This document shows positions 26,435-36,938 of a DNA stretch of 64,000 nucleotides, one piece after another. A program made the translations under genes and the position numbers. The notes under the pieces are model-generated. The model worked only from the letters and a program-made list of their open reading frames with translations, made no database searches and was not told the origin of the DNA. Source of the DNA: Bacteroides congonensis (lineage in GTDB: Bacteria > Bacteroidota > Bacteroidia > Bacteroidales > Bacteroidaceae). The number at the start of each line of letters is the position of its first letter. The stretch's first letter is position 1. The DNA lies in assembly GCF_900130125.1 (NCBI RefSeq), contig NZ_FQXY01000007.1, positions 124,001 through 188,000 on the forward strand, given 5' to 3'.

Positions 26435-27550
26435 ATGGTAAGACAGATTGTTTTATATATTTCCCTGTTATTGTCACTCTCCTTACAGGCACAGCCTGGA
26501 AAGGAGAATATTTCCGTAGCCGACAGTGTGCAGGGAGATTCGTCAAACATCGCCAAACCAAGTGCTTTCAAGAGAGCTATCAAGAAATTCATGAATTTCA
26601 GTGATTTCGATACGCTCTACATCAGTCCCAACCGATATAATTATGCGCTGATGGTTACCCATTTCAGCAACTTTGAATATTACTCGGTCACCAGTGAACT
26701 TCCCCAACCTCAGAAACTTAGCTTCTCTCCTAATCCGCACAACAAGATTGGATTGTACTTCGGTTGGAGATGGATTTTCCTGGGATGGTCTGTCGATGTC
26801 GATGATATTTATCGGAAGACAAACCGGAAGAACAGAGGGACAGAGTTTGATTTAAGTCTTTATAGCTCCAAGCTAGGGGTGGATATCTTCTACCGCCGTA
26901 CGGGCAATAATTATAAGATTCATAAAATCAGAGGATTCTATGACGAGATTCCTTCCAATTATTCCGAAAACTTCAACGGACTGAAAGTAGATATCAAAGG
27001 GCTGAATCTATATTATATATTCAACAACCGGAAGTTCTCTTATCCTGCCGCTTTCAGCCAGTCGACCAATCAACGGCGCAATGCAGGAACATTCATCGCA
27101 GGTTTCTCTATCTCCAAACACAACCTCGACTTTGATTATCTGCAATTGCCGGAATATATACAGGAAAGAATGAATCCCGGCATGAAAGTCAATAAGATAA
27201 AATATACCAATGCCAATATCAGTTTCGGCTATGCCTACAACTGGGTATTCGCACGCAACTGCCTGGCTTGTATTTCTCTCACTCCCGCCATTGCCTACAA
27301 AGCCTCTGACGTAGACGCGGAAACCCACGAAGGAAAACAATGGTACAGTAAGTTTAATCTCGATTTCCTGCTCCGTGCAGGCGTGGTCTATAATAACGGA
27401 AAGTATTTCGTAGGTTCCTCTTTCGTCGGGAAAAACTACAATTACCATCGCAATAATTTCTCTTTGGACAATGGCTTCGGAACTCTTCAGATATATGCCG
27501 GATTCAACTTCAATCTGCGCAAGGAATACAGGAAAAAGAAATCGAAGTAG
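26435..27550 (+). CDS. DUF4421-family outer-membrane-like protein
   Basis: This protein has 371 residues from ATG 26435, chosen because it puts a signal peptide first ([20 protein letters not shown]); an in-frame start at 26396 adds 13 residues. The body is rich in alternating aromatic strands ([35 protein letters not shown]), as in a beta-barrel. It fits the DUF4421 family of Bacteroidetes, whose function is not known. It reads divergently from the SusC gene, and its stop lies 23 bp before the bio promoter. Confidence 0.8.
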   Translation: MVRQIVLYISLLLSLSLQAQPGKENISVADSVQGDSSNIAKPSAFKRAIKKFMNFSDFDTLYISPNRYNYALMVTHFSNFEYYSVTSELPQPQKLSFSPNPHNKIGLYFGWRWIFLGWSVDVDDIYRKTNRKNRGTEFDLSLYSSKLGVDIFYRRTGNNYKIHKIRGFYDEIPSNYSENFNGLKVDIKGLNLYYIFNNRKFSYPAAFSQSTNQRRNAGTFIAGFSISKHNLDFDYLQLPEYIQERMNPGMKVNKIKYTNANISFGYAYNWVFARNCLACISLTPAIAYKASDVDAETHEGKQWYSKFNLDFLLRAGVVYNNGKYFVGSSFVGKNYNYHRNNFSLDNGFGTLQIYAGFNFNLRKEYRKKKSK

Positions 27551-27573
27551 AAATATCAGAAACCGCCAAACAG

Positions 27574-27604
27574 TTTGCTTATCCAAAGAATCTTTGTACA
27601 TTTG
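27574..27604 (+). promoter_or_regulatory. Promoter of the biotin operon
   Basis: TTTG (27574-27577), a 19-bp spacer and TACATTTG (27597-27604) match the full Bacteroides promoter pattern. The predicted start near 27611 leaves a leader of about 215 nt before the BioB start at 27826, containing an in-frame upstream ATG at 27637. Confidence 0.75.
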
Positions 27605-27636
27605 CCGCGTTCTATGGAACAAAAAGTAAAAAATCA

Positions 27637-27825
27637 ATGAAGCAACAACGCCACATACAGACCACACGCACCCTTCTTTCCCGCTTCCGTTACTGGGGCA
27701 GAAAGAATTACGCCGCTTTTGCGAGTATGGGACGTGAATTCCAAATCGGTCATCTGCATATCAATGTAGTGGACGTTGCCCTTCGCAAGCAGAATGCTGC
27801 ACAAACTATCCCTTATCATACATTT
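27637..27825 (+). other. Leader reading frame in front of BioB (N-terminal extension or upstream coding leader)
   Basis: From the ATG at 27637 the frame runs without a stop into bioB, adding 63 basic residues (for example [19 protein letters not shown]). BioB homologues start about where the ATG at 27826 lies, so the extra part is not needed for catalysis. It may be a translated leader that couples to bioB, a true N-terminal extension, or chance. I have the impression that similar short basic sequences precede other Bacteroides genes, but cannot verify it here. Confidence 0.4.
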
Positions 27826-30051
27826 ATGACACTTCAAGAAATTAAAGACCAAGTGTTGGCAGGCGTAGACATATCACCCGACCAAGCCGCTTGGCTCGCC
27901 AACATGGCCGACAGCGAGGCGCTTTATGCCGCCGCGCATGAGATTACCGTCGCACGTGCTTCGCACGAATTCGACATGTGTTCCATCATCAACGCCAAGT
28001 CCGGCAGATGCCCGGAGAACTGTAAATGGTGTGCACAATCCTCTCACTACAAAACGCAAGCCGAAGTCTACGACCTCCTACCCGCTGAAGAATGTCTCCG
28101 ACAGGCAAAATACAATGAAGCCCAGGACGTCAACCGTTTCTCCCTCGTCACCAGCGGCCGGAAACCTTCTCCCAAACAGATTACCCAACTTTGTGATACA
28201 GTCCGCCATATGCGGCGACATTCGTCAATTCAACTTTGCGCTTCACTGGGTTTACTCAACGAAGAAGAACTGCGTTCTCTGCATGAAGTCGGCGTAACCC
28301 GCTATCACTGCAATCTGGAAACTGCACCTTCTTACTTTTCAACGCTCTGCTCCACGCACACACAGGAGCAGAAACTTGCGACTCTTGATGCTGCCCGCCG
28401 TGTAGGAATGGACATTTGCTGCGGTGGCATTATCGGTATGGGAGAAACAATGGAACAACGGATAGAATTCGCTTTCACTTTGGAAGAACTGAACGTCCAG
28501 TCCATTCCTATCAACCTATTAAGCCCGATACCCGGAACACCGTTGGAAAACGAAAAGCCTCTAAGTGAAGAAGAAATCCTCAGGACAATTGCCTTGTTCC
28601 GTTTCATCAATCCGACGGCTTTTCTACGTTTTGCCGGCGGACGTTCGCAACTCTCGTCTGAAGCGATGCACAAGGCATTGTATATCGGAATTAATTCGGC
28701 TATTGTAGGTGACTTGCTGACGACACTCGGCTCTAAAGTTTCGGAAGACAAGAAGATGATTCAGGAAGAAGGTTATCATTTTGCAAGTTCACAGTTCGAC
28801 CGCGAACATATATGGCATCCCTATACTTCTACTACCGACCCGCTTCCTGTTTATAAAGTAAAACGGGCGGATGGCGCTACCATTACCCTTGAAGACGGGC
28901 GGACACTTATTGAAGGAATGTCATCCTGGTGGTGTGCCGTGCATGGATACAATCATCCGGCATTGAACCAGGCGGCCAAAGAGCAGTTGGACAAGATGTC
29001 TCATGTGATGTTCGGTGGATTGACACATGACCCCGCTATCGAATTGGGAAAATTGCTATTACCGTTAGTTCCGCCGTCCATGCAAAAGATATTCTATGCA
29101 GACTCCGGTTCGGTAGCTGTTGAAGTTGCCTTGAAAATGGCTGTACAATACTGGTACGCAGCAGGAAAACCCGATAAGAATAATTTCGTGACTATCCGTT
29201 CCGGTTATCACGGAGATACCTGGAATGCCATGTCCGTCTGCGACCCGGTGACGGGAATGCACAGTCTTTTCGGCTCGGCGCTTCCTGTCCGCCATTTTGT
29301 TCCGGCTCCGGTTTCCCGTTTTGACGGGGAGTGGAATCCTGAAGATATTGTCCCTTTGCAGGAGACGATTGAAAAACATTCGGAAGAATTAGCGGCACTG
29401 ATTCTTGAACCGATTGTGCAGGGAGCAGGTGGTATGTGGTTTTATCATCCGCAATACCTGCGCGAAGCGGAAAAGCTCTGCCGGGAACACGGACTTCTTC
29501 TCATCTTCGATGAAATAGCAACGGGATTCGGACGAACAGGCAAACTTTTCGCCTGGGAACACGCCGGAGTAGAACCGGATATTATGTGTATCGGAAAGGC
29601 ATTGACCGGCGGATATATGACGCTTTCTGCGGTTTTGGCAAGTAATCAGGTGGCAGATACCATCTCCAACCATGCACCGGGAGCATTTATGCACGGGCCT
29701 ACCTTTATGGGAAATCCACTCGCCTGTGCGGTGGCTTGCGCATCTGTCCGCTTGCTGATTGAATCCGGTTGGCAGGAGAATGTGAAACGAATCGAAGCTC
29801 AATTAAAAGAAGAATTGGCGCCTGCACAGGAGTTGCCACAAGTAGCTGATGTAAGGATACTAGGGGCAATCGGAGTCATTGAAATGAAGCGTCCGGTGAA
29901 TATGGCAACTATGCAACAACGCTTTGTCGAAGAAGGTATTTGGGTACGTCCATTCGGAAAGTTGGTTTATCTGATGCCGCCTTTCATTATTACTTCCGAA
30001 CAACTAAGTAAATTGACTTCCGGATTATTGAAAATAATAAAGAAAATATAG
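27826..30051 (+). CDS. bioBA: Fused biotin synthase / DAPA aminotransferase (BioB-BioA)
   Basis: This protein has 741 residues. The first ~315 residues are biotin synthase (radical SAM): [14 protein letters not shown] carries the cluster cysteines, with [11 protein letters not shown] and [12 protein letters not shown] further on. From about residue 320 ([10 protein letters not shown]) it is adenosylmethionine-8-amino-7-oxononanoate aminotransferase: [32 protein letters not shown], and the PLP lysine in [10 protein letters not shown]. It therefore carries out the third and last... steps of the ring-forming part of the pathway: KAPA to DAPA, and dethiobiotin to biotin. Fused BioB-BioA proteins are known in Bacteroides. 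It leads the operon with bioF, G, C and D. Confidence 0.95.
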   Translation: MTLQEIKDQVLAGVDISPDQAAWLANMADSEALYAAAHEITVARASHEFDMCSIINAKSGRCPENCKWCAQSSHYKTQAEVYDLLPAEECLRQAKYNEAQDVNRFSLVTSGRKPSPKQITQLCDTVRHMRRHSSIQLCASLGLLNEEELRSLHEVGVTRYHCNLETAPSYFSTLCSTHTQEQKLATLDAARRVGMDICCGGIIGMGETMEQRIEFAFTLEELNVQSIPINLLSPIPGTPLENEKPLSEEEILRTIALFRFINPTAFLRFAGGRSQLSSEAMHKALYIGINSAIVGDLLTTLGSKVSEDKKMIQEEGYHFASSQFDREHIWHPYTSTTDPLPVYKVKRADGATITLEDGRTLIEGMSSWWCAVHGYNHPALNQAAKEQLDKMSHVMFGGLTHDPAIELGKLLLPLVPPSMQKIFYADSGSVAVEVALKMAVQYWYAAGKPDKNNFVTIRSGYHGDTWNAMSVCDPVTGMHSLFGSALPVRHFVPAPVSRFDGEWNPEDIVPLQETIEKHSEELAALILEPIVQGAGGMWFYHPQYLREAEKLCREHGLLLIFDEIATGFGRTGKLFAWEHAGVEPDIMCIGKALTGGYMTLSAVLASNQVADTISNHAPGAFMHGPTFMGNPLACAVACASVRLLIESGWQENVKRIEAQLKEELAPAQELPQVADVRILGAIGVIEMKRPVNMATMQQRFVEEGIWVRPFGKLVYLMPPFIITSEQLSKLTSGLLKIIKKI

Positions 30052-30071
30052 TTTCATAAATGAGAATTCGA

Positions 30072-30171
30072 TTTAGACATAAGAACAAAAGAACATAAAG
30101 GCTGCGTTTGGAAAATTATTTCTACTAGTCATTAAACTACTACTGTTTCATCTTTTGTTCTTATGTCTAAA
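30072..30171. repeat. Perfect 21-bp inverted repeat inside the biotin operon
   Basis: The arms lie at 30072-30092 (TTTAGACATAAGAACAAAAG plus A) and 30151-30171, fully complementary, around a 58-bp loop. It fills the gap between bioBA and bioF. It could form a stable RNA structure that lowers downstream expression, or be a small mobile (MITE-like) insertion. No promoter is visible in the loop on either strand. Confidence 0.75.
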
Positions 30172-30229
30172 AAGAAATTTATTAGTCTGTCTGCTAAAAA
30201 ATTATCATTTAGCTATAAAAGAACAATAT

Positions 30230-31384
30230 ATGATTATAAACAATATAAACCAGGAACTTCTTGTTCTAAAAGAAAAGAAGAACTATCGTTCTCTCCCGCC
30301 ACTTGTCCACGATGGACGGGATGTTATTCTGAACGGGAAACGAATGTTGAATCTCTCTTCCAACGATTATCTCGGACTGGCTAATGATGTATCATTAAGA
30401 GAGGAATTCTTAAAGACAATTACTCCCGAAACCTTTCTGCCTAGTTCCTCTTCTTCCCGGTTGCTGACAGGTAATTTTTCCGATTATCAAGCGTTGGAAC
30501 AACAACTGGCAGCTATGTTCGGAGTAGAAAGCGCACTCATTTTTAATAGTGGTTATCATGCCAATACAGGGATTCTTCCTGCCGTCAGCAATGCGCAAAC
30601 ATTGATTCTTGCGGACAAACTGGTACATGCCAGTCTGATAGACGGAATCAGATTGTCATCCGCGAAATGTATCCGGTATCGTCACAATGATTTATCCCAG
30701 TTACAACGATTGATTTCTGAGAATCACAACGTGTATGGGCAAATCATTATTGTCACCGAAAGCATCTTCAGCATGGACGGAGATGAAGCCGACCTTCGCG
30801 CTCTCGTCCAATTGAAAAAGAATTATTCCAACGTTCTTCTTTATGTAGACGAAGCCCATGCCTTCGGCGTACGGGGCGAGAACGGATTAGGATGCGCTGA
30901 AGAACAAGACTGCATCAATGATATAGACTTTCTGATAGGAACATTCGGTAAAGCGATAGCCTCAACAGGCGCCTACATTGTCTGCCGACAAGTTATCCGG
31001 GAATATCTAATCAACAAGATGCGCACATTTATATTCACAACAGCCCTTCCGCCCATAAATATTCAATGGACTTCGTGGATATTAAAACATCTGCCCGCTC
31101 TCCAACAGAAGAGAACTCATTTACTGCGAATCAGTAACAAACTAAAGACTGCGCTTGCCGACAAAGGATACAATTGCCCCTCAGTAAGCCATATTGTTCC
31201 CATGATTGTCGGAGCAAGTGAAGATGCCATATGCAAAGCAGAAGAAATTCAACGCAAAGGATTCTACGCATTGCCGGTACGTCCGCCTACGGTTCCCGAA
31301 GGGACTTCACGCATCCGCTTCTCATTGACAGCAGACATCACCGAACATGAAATCGACCAACTCATAAAACTGATAAACGAATGA
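30230..31384 (+). CDS. bioF: 8-amino-7-oxononanoate synthase
   Basis: This protein has 384 residues from ATG 30230; an upstream in-frame ATG at 30155 lies inside the inverted repeat and is unlikely. It joins pimeloyl-ACP and L-alanine with PLP. Landmarks are MLNLSSNDYLGLAND, GYHANTGILPAV, TESIFSMDGDEADL, VDEAHAFGVRGENG and the PLP-lysine region GTFGKAIASTGA. The stop overlaps the bioG start by ATGA, so the two are translationally coupled. Confidence 0.96.
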   Translation: MIINNINQELLVLKEKKNYRSLPPLVHDGRDVILNGKRMLNLSSNDYLGLANDVSLREEFLKTITPETFLPSSSSSRLLTGNFSDYQALEQQLAAMFGVESALIFNSGYHANTGILPAVSNAQTLILADKLVHASLIDGIRLSSAKCIRYRHNDLSQLQRLISENHNVYGQIIIVTESIFSMDGDEADLRALVQLKKNYSNVLLYVDEAHAFGVRGENGLGCAEEQDCINDIDFLIGTFGKAIASTGAYIVCRQVIREYLINKMRTFIFTTALPPINIQWTSWILKHLPALQQKRTHLLRISNKLKTALADKGYNCPSVSHIVPMIVGASEDAICKAEEIQRKGFYALPVRPPTVPEGTSRIRFSLTADITEHEIDQLIKLINE

Positions 31385-32040
31385 AACAGCATTTTATCAT
31401 AAAGAATAACCAAAAGCATCTATTACTTTTCTTCGCAGGTTGGGGAATGGATGAAACTCCTTTCCTTCAAATTCACCCGACCGATAGGGATTGGATGATT
31501 TGTTATGATTATCGTTCGTTGGAGTTTGATGCCGGCATCTTGCAAGAGTATTCCGAAATCAGTCTCATCGCCTGGTCAATGGGAGTATGGGCAGCTTCTC
31601 AGATAATGAAACAATATCCTGCCCTGCCCCTCTCTCAAAGTATCGCTATCAATGGCACTCCTTATCCTATACACGAAACGAAAGGAATTGCACCTGCCAT
31701 CTTTGAAGGAACCCTGCAAGGATTGAACGACCAATCCCTGCAAAAGTTTCAAAGACGAATGTGTGGTTCAATAGCCGATCACAAAGTCTTTCAAACCGTA
31801 GCTCCCCAACGTACGGTCGAAGAACTCAAAGAGGAATTAGCTGCCATACAACAGCAATATCTGTCATTACCCCCTTCGGACTTTACATGGCAAAAAGCCA
31901 TCATAGGAAAGAACGACCGTATCTTCCTACCGGATAACCAATGGCTGGCATGGAGAAACAAAGTGGATTCCCTTGAATATGCAGAAGCCGCCCACTATCA
32001 AATGGAACTTTTTGATAACGTAATCATGCAAATCAACTAA
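31381..32040 (+). CDS. bioG: Pimeloyl-ACP methyl ester esterase, BioG type
   Basis: This protein has 219 residues with an alpha/beta-hydrolase pattern: FFAGWGMDETPF early, and the nucleophile elbow AWSMGVWAA. BioG (DUF452) replaces BioH in Bacteroides and some other bacteria, cleaving the methyl ester of pimeloyl-ACP methyl ester. The catalytic His is probably in EAAHYQMEL at the end. It lies between bioF and bioC in a tight operon (4-bp overlap with bioF). Confidence 0.93.
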   Translation: MKQHFIIKNNQKHLLLFFAGWGMDETPFLQIHPTDRDWMICYDYRSLEFDAGILQEYSEISLIAWSMGVWAASQIMKQYPALPLSQSIAINGTPYPIHETKGIAPAIFEGTLQGLNDQSLQKFQRRMCGSIADHKVFQTVAPQRTVEELKEELAAIQQQYLSLPPSDFTWQKAIIGKNDRIFLPDNQWLAWRNKVDSLEYAEAAHYQMELFDNVIMQIN

Positions 32041-32050
32041 TTATTGATTT

Positions 32051-32827
32051 ATGGATAAACAACTAATTGCCGAACGTTTCTCTAAAGCCATTCCCACCTA
32101 TCCGCAGGAAGCAAACGTGCAGCGACAGATAGCAGATAAAATGATTCGCCTGCTTACGGAACATATATCTTCCCCCTGCTCGAAAGTGATTGAGTTCGGT
32201 TGCGGCACGGGAATTTATTCCCGTATGCTACTTCAAACTCTTTGCCCGGAAGAACTCTTGTTGAATGACCTTTGTCCGGAGATGAAATATTGTTGCGAGG
32301 ATTTATTAAAAAAGAAACAGGTTTCCTTTCTTCCGGGAGATGCGGAAACAGCTCCCTTTCCTGCTGAAAGTACATTGATAACTTCCTGTTCTGCCCTACA
32401 ATGGTTCGAATCTCCCGAAAACTTTTTCAAGAGATGTAATGCATTACTCAATAAGCAAGGTTACTTCGCTTTCAGCACTTTTGGGAAAGAGAATATGAAG
32501 GAGATACGCGAGTTAACAGGAAACAGCCTTCCTTATCGTTCACGGGAAGAACTTGTAACAGCCTTGTCGTCCCACTTTGATATACTTCATTCGGAAGAAG
32601 AGCTTATTCCTCTTTCGTTCGACAATCCTATAAAAGTGCTTTATCATTTGAAGCAAACAGGAGTTACAGGAGTAACCGGAATATCCGGTCAATCTTCCGG
32701 ACAACTGCGGACGCGTCGTGACTTGCAATTATTTAGTGAACGTTATACACAAGAATTCACACAGGGCACTTCTGTGTCCCTGACCTATCACCCTATTTAT
32801 ATCATCGCAAAAAAGAAAGAAGTATGA
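32051..32827 (+). CDS. bioC: Malonyl-ACP O-methyltransferase
   Basis: This protein has 258 residues. It has the SAM-binding motif [15 protein letters not shown] and the follow-up LLNDLCPEM, ending in a typical methyltransferase fold ([14 protein letters not shown]). BioC methylates malonyl-ACP so that fatty acid synthesis can build the pimeloyl chain. The N-terminal [17 protein letters not shown] is the BioC signature. It overlaps bioD by ATGA. Confidence 0.95.
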   Translation: MDKQLIAERFSKAIPTYPQEANVQRQIADKMIRLLTEHISSPCSKVIEFGCGTGIYSRMLLQTLCPEELLLNDLCPEMKYCCEDLLKKKQVSFLPGDAETAPFPAESTLITSCSALQWFESPENFFKRCNALLNKQGYFAFSTFGKENMKEIRELTGNSLPYRSREELVTALSSHFDILHSEEELIPLSFDNPIKVLYHLKQTGVTGVTGISGQSSGQLRTRRDLQLFSERYTQEFTQGTSVSLTYHPIYIIAKKKEV

Positions 32828-33471
32828 AACAGAATGTATATTTCGTAAGCGGTATCGACACTGATGCCGGAAAAAGCTATGCCACCGGTTTTTTAGCTCG
32901 TGAATGGAACAAGAACGGACAACGTACCATTACTCAAAAGTTCATCCAAACAGGAAATGTCGGTCATTCCGAAGATATAGACCTGCATCGTCGTATTATG
33001 GGAATCCCTTTTACAGAAGAAGACAAGGAAGGACTGACTATGCCGGAAATTTTCTCTTATCCTGCCTCTCCGCATCTCGCTTCCCAACTGGATAACCGCC
33101 CCATTGACTTCGGCAAAATCAAACGTGCTACGGAAGAATTGAGTGAACGATATGATTATGTCCTGCTCGAAGGCGCAGGCGGTTTAATGGTTCCATTAAC
33201 GACAGAGCTTCTGACAATAGACTACATTGCCCAAGAAAATTATCCGCTTATCTTTGTTACTTCCGGCAAATTGGGAAGTATCAATCATACCCTACTTAGT
33301 CTCGAAGCCATACAAAAACGTGGTATTGTACTGGATACTGTACTTTATAATATGTATCCTACCGTAAAGGATAAAACGATTCAGAATGATACGATGAACT
33401 TTATTCAAAACTGGTTGAAAAAACATTTCCCGGATACGAAGTTTATATTGATTCCGGAAATAAAAGAGTAG
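32824..33471 (+). CDS. bioD: Dethiobiotin synthetase
   Basis: This protein has 215 residues. It has the P-loop variant [22 protein letters not shown], and [11 protein letters not shown] in the centre, all expected for BioD. The enzyme closes the ureido ring of DAPA with CO2 and ATP. It is the last gene of the operon, so the five genes from bioBA to bioD give a complete route from malonyl-ACP to biotin. Confidence 0.96.
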   Translation: MKQNVYFVSGIDTDAGKSYATGFLAREWNKNGQRTITQKFIQTGNVGHSEDIDLHRRIMGIPFTEEDKEGLTMPEIFSYPASPHLASQLDNRPIDFGKIKRATEELSERYDYVLLEGAGGLMVPLTTELLTIDYIAQENYPLIFVTSGKLGSINHTLLSLEAIQKRGIVLDTVLYNMYPTVKDKTIQNDTMNFIQNWLKKHFPDTKFILIPEIKE

Positions 33472-33485
33472 CCGCATAAGTTATT

Positions 33486-33926
33486 TCACTCAACAACAAT
33501 CCTACTTATTTGCGGATTATGGCTGTCATATGTAACCTTTACGGGATACATAGAGCCATAATCCTTTATCTTTTGTATAAAAGGGATATTCTCTCTTGTA
33601 TAGCCTAAAGAAACCTTATTAGAATAGTGTTTGTCTCCAACCATATACTGAAAATGAATAACAAGGTAATAGGAAACACTACCACCTGTTCTTCCTTGTG
33701 TCATATTATATTTAGACTTATGGCTTACGATATTTCCCACAGTCTCCTTATCATAGTTTTGCGGAGACGAAGAATTATTTAACAAGACAAACATCAACAA
33801 CACAACAGAGAAAACAATTATACCAATAGAATATCCAGACCAAAAAGACTCCTTACGTTCAGGTTTCTGAATATATTTCTTCTTCGGGGGCTTTTTTATT
33901 ACCTTTCGCTTCCTCTTCTGTCGCAT
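33486..33926 (-). CDS. Small membrane protein, DUF3592-like
   Basis: This protein has 146 residues. A very basic N-terminus (RQKRKRKVIKKPPKKKYIQK) is followed by one transmembrane segment (YSIGIIVFSVVLLMFVLL). The C-terminal part is strand-rich, ending VKVTYDSHNPQISRIV, like the extracytoplasmic part of DUF3592 proteins. The role is not known. It lies immediately after the hybrid kinase gene (7-bp gap) and converges with bioD. Confidence 0.6.
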   Translation of the reverse strand: MRQKRKRKVIKKPPKKKYIQKPERKESFWSGYSIGIIVFSVVLLMFVLLNNSSSPQNYDKETVGNIVSHKSKYNMTQGRTGGSVSYYLVIHFQYMVGDKHYSNKVSLGYTRENIPFIQKIKDYGSMYPVKVTYDSHNPQISRIVVE

Positions 33927-33933
33927 AAACCCA

Positions 33934-36291
33934 TCAATCTGTGACCGAATGTTTATCCAACGCTCTTCGTAATGCCTTTTCCGAAATCGGTTTCGTCACA
34001 AAATCATTGCAGCCGGCTTCTAAAGCCAGTTCCTTATCCGTTTCAAAAGCATAAGCCGTCAACGCAATAATAGGAATCTCTTTAGAATAAGTACGGATGA
34101 TATGAGTAGCTTCCAAACCATTCATGCGCGGCATTTTTATATCCATCAGGATTAAATCAGGATGATACTGCTTATACATTTCCACGGCTTCAAATCCATC
34201 TTTTGCCCAAAGTAAGGTATACTCTTTTCCTATTAAATTCTTTAGCAGGATGAAATTACTTTCTACATCTTCGGCAACTAAAATCCTCTTTACCTGTCGC
34301 GAAGAATTTACCGGATTATTTTCAGCTTCCGTCTTGGTAATTTTGAAAAGTTGCTCCCGCTCTCCAACTTCTTCACAAGGTATTGTAAAATAGAAAGTCG
34401 AGCCTTTACCCAGTTCGGAGTTCACGCCTATTTCTCCGCCAATCTTTTCAATAATCATCCGGCAGATGGAAAGTCCCAAACCAGTGCCTTGCGCAAAACT
34501 GTTCAGTTTGACAAAACGGTCGAAGATATGGTCTACCTTTTCCGGTTCTATCCCGATTCCCGTATCCTTCACATATACACGAATCTTCTTATCCATCCGC
34601 TCAAAGCCAAATCGAATCTCACCCGTATAGGTGAACTTACTTGCGTTGGTGATAAAATTCGTTATCACCTGCATGATACGGTTCGGGTCACCTTCCATCA
34701 GCAGGTCTTCCTCTCCATTATCAAAGATAAGATTCACCCCTTCTTTCACACGTTCCTTATGAACCGTATAAATCGTCCGGCACGCTTCACCGAGATTCAT
34801 CGGACGTTTCACATACTCCAATGTACCCGCTTCTATCTTCGACAAGTCCAATATATCATTAATAAGCTGCAACAAAATGTCCGAATTCTGATTGATAATA
34901 TCCGAATAAAGCTTCTTTTCCTCGGCAGTATCAGCAGCAGGCAGCAATTGTGAGAAACCGACAATCGCATTGAGCGGTGTCCGTATCTCATGGCTCATAT
35001 TGGCCAGGAAAGCACTTTTCAATCGGTCAGACTGTTCAGCTTTAATCCGCGCCTTGATAAGTTCCTGCTCAATATTCTGAAGGTTGGTGATATCCCAGGA
35101 GATACCAATCAATAACGGTTCACGCCCTTCCATCGGAACAAGCGCTTTCAGCGTCTGCACGATACGTGCTTCTCCCGCAACCGTCAGATAAGTTTCCTGC
35201 ATATCAATACGCTTATGAGTGCGAAGCAATTCCAAATCATCCTTATGAAACTTTTCCGCATCCTCATGCAAGGGGAATATCTCAAAGTCCGTATACCCTA
35301 TCGCTTTGGAAGCAGGGATGCCGGAATGGTCGGCAAAAGCCTTGTTCCAATATAAATATCTGAAATCATCTTCCGGATCTTTCACAAACAGGTAAACAGG
35401 GATATTATTCAAGATACCATCCAATAACAGGTTCAGTTCGCGAAGCTCGTCCCGTTTCCTTATCACATCCGTAATATCCTGGGTAAAGAACCAGACAAGC
35501 TCCTGGTCATTCTCATGAATAAGGAAAGTAGACACCTGATGAATCCTTTTCTTATCGTCACCCACACGCACATACGCGGCACGATAAGCAAAACTACCCT
35601 CATTATCACGTATTTCCTGAAGCCGTTTTTCCCATGCCTCTTTCGTTTTCATAGAAACAGGCAGGTCATATACCTTTTGTGTACCAATCTCCCCGGTAAC
35701 TCCGTATTCTTCTATAAATTGTTTGTTGGCATACACCAGTGTCCCGTCTTCCGCCACGGCAAGAATACTGTCACTCACTTTATCGAGTACACTCTTGAAT
35801 ACTTCCAGTTGCCTTTGCGTAGCCACTCCTTCCGTTATATCACGGCACATAATCAACACATATTCCTTATCCAACGGGAAAATACGGTTTTCGTAATAAT
35901 GATGCTTGCCATTAAAATCCAATTCATGGTGCGCAGCCGAAACGTTTCCCGTAGTAATCGCATGACACATATTGGAATGTATGTTCTGATAAGCTTCCGG
36001 GGGCACCATATCACACATGTGCATTCCCACGAAATCCTTGTTTGTCACTCCGACGTGATTGGTTTCTTCGCTGGACACAACTTCAATCCCCACTTCCTTG
36101 TGATTAAAGACTGTCAACATATCCGGTAAAGAGTCCAGTATCTTTACAGCATATTTTTCCTTAAAGCTAACAGGGTTACCTTCCCCTTTCTTTTGTTTCA
36201 GAATTAAAAGTTCTTTCCGAAGTTGCTCATTTTCTTTTTTAAGCCTCTCCAATTCCTCTACTAATGCCTCTTTTGTTTGTTCACTGCTCAT
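33934..36291 (-). CDS. PAS-containing hybrid sensor histidine kinase / response regulator
   Basis: This protein has 785 residues from ATG 36291; an upstream ATG at 36387 would overlap the end of the carrier gene and adds an unrelated tail. An N-terminal coiled coil (EELERLKKENEQLRKELL) precedes three PAS-like domains. The HisKA domain has the phospho-acceptor in MSHEIRTPLNAIVGF (about residue 434). ATPase boxes are present (VKDTGIGIEPE, GTGLGLSI). A receiver domain with the acceptor Asp in LILMDIKMPRMNG (about 716) ends it. There is no membrane segment, so it senses a cytoplasmic signal. It lies downstream of the carboxylase operon. Confidence 0.93.
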   Translation of the reverse strand: MSSEQTKEALVEELERLKKENEQLRKELLILKQKKGEGNPVSFKEKYAVKILDSLPDMLTVFNHKEVGIEVVSSEETNHVGVTNKDFVGMHMCDMVPPEAYQNIHSNMCHAITTGNVSAAHHELDFNGKHHYYENRIFPLDKEYVLIMCRDITEGVATQRQLEVFKSVLDKVSDSILAVAEDGTLVYANKQFIEEYGVTGEIGTQKVYDLPVSMKTKEAWEKRLQEIRDNEGSFAYRAAYVRVGDDKKRIHQVSTFLIHENDQELVWFFTQDITDVIRKRDELRELNLLLDGILNNIPVYLFVKDPEDDFRYLYWNKAFADHSGIPASKAIGYTDFEIFPLHEDAEKFHKDDLELLRTHKRIDMQETYLTVAGEARIVQTLKALVPMEGREPLLIGISWDITNLQNIEQELIKARIKAEQSDRLKSAFLANMSHEIRTPLNAIVGFSQLLPAADTAEEKKLYSDIINQNSDILLQLINDILDLSKIEAGTLEYVKRPMNLGEACRTIYTVHKERVKEGVNLIFDNGEEDLLMEGDPNRIMQVITNFITNASKFTYTGEIRFGFERMDKKIRVYVKDTGIGIEPEKVDHIFDRFVKLNSFAQGTGLGLSICRMIIEKIGGEIGVNSELGKGSTFYFTIPCEEVGEREQLFKITKTEAENNPVNSSRQVKRILVAEDVESNFILLKNLIGKEYTLLWAKDGFEAVEMYKQYHPDLILMDIKMPRMNGLEATHIIRTYSKEIPIIALTAYAFETDKELALEAGCNDFVTKPISEKALRRALDKHSVTD

Positions 36292-36379
36292 GGTATAAGG
36301 GATAAATACGTACTTATCTGCCAAAAGTAAATATTTTCTTGCAGATAAGTACGCAAAATCCCTATTTATTTTCCAAGAA

Positions 36380-36904
36380 TCATTCAATCACCATAATTCG
36401 GTCATTCAATCCCACCTTCATGCCGTCTTCCACGAAAACTTCTTTTACAACACCGTCCGTCACCGAGCGTATTTCGTTCTCCATCTTCATGGCTACCAGT
36501 ACGCAAAGCGGGTCACCGCGTTTCACGCTGTCCCCTCTCTTCACATACGTTTTCAGTATGACTCCCGGCATCGGTGCCTGTACCACCTGGCGACCTACTG
36601 ATTCGGCAGCCGAACGGGCGTTGTGTATCTTCTCCATCTCTCCCTGCAACTCAATCTGATACAATTCCCCCTTATTCATAATCGTATAAGAATTATTGGA
36701 AGAAGGAGAAATCTGTACTCCGTGCGAGTGATGGTCGATAATAATCGAATGAATGGAGTCACCGCCCATGTTATAATCGACCTCGTATATTTTACCGTTG
36801 ACCGCAATCTTCTTGATTGGCCCGTCTTCCAGGATTTCCACCTTATATTCGCTATCCGGCATATCCTGAAGCCTGGCATAATATGTAGCTAATGTTGTAC
36901 CCAT
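36380..36904 (-). CDS. Biotin carboxyl carrier subunit of an acyl-CoA carboxylase
   Basis: This protein has 174 residues. The C-terminal domain carries the biotin-accepting Lys in VAMKMENEI, with GDSVKRGDPLCVL before it and a GVVKEVFVEDG turn after. The N-terminal half (KKIAVNGKIYEVDYNMGG) matches carrier subunits of propionyl-CoA/methylmalonyl-CoA-type carboxylases. It follows the biotin carboxylase gene (34-bp gap), so both belong to one operon. Confidence 0.92.
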   Translation of the reverse strand: MGTTLATYYARLQDMPDSEYKVEILEDGPIKKIAVNGKIYEVDYNMGGDSIHSIIIDHHSHGVQISPSSNNSYTIMNKGELYQIELQGEMEKIHNARSAAESVGRQVVQAPMPGVILKTYVKRGDSVKRGDPLCVLVAMKMENEIRSVTDGVVKEVFVEDGMKVGLNDRIMVIE

Positions 36905-36938
36905 ATGGATCCTCGTTTTTTAGTTTTCAACTTTTCGT

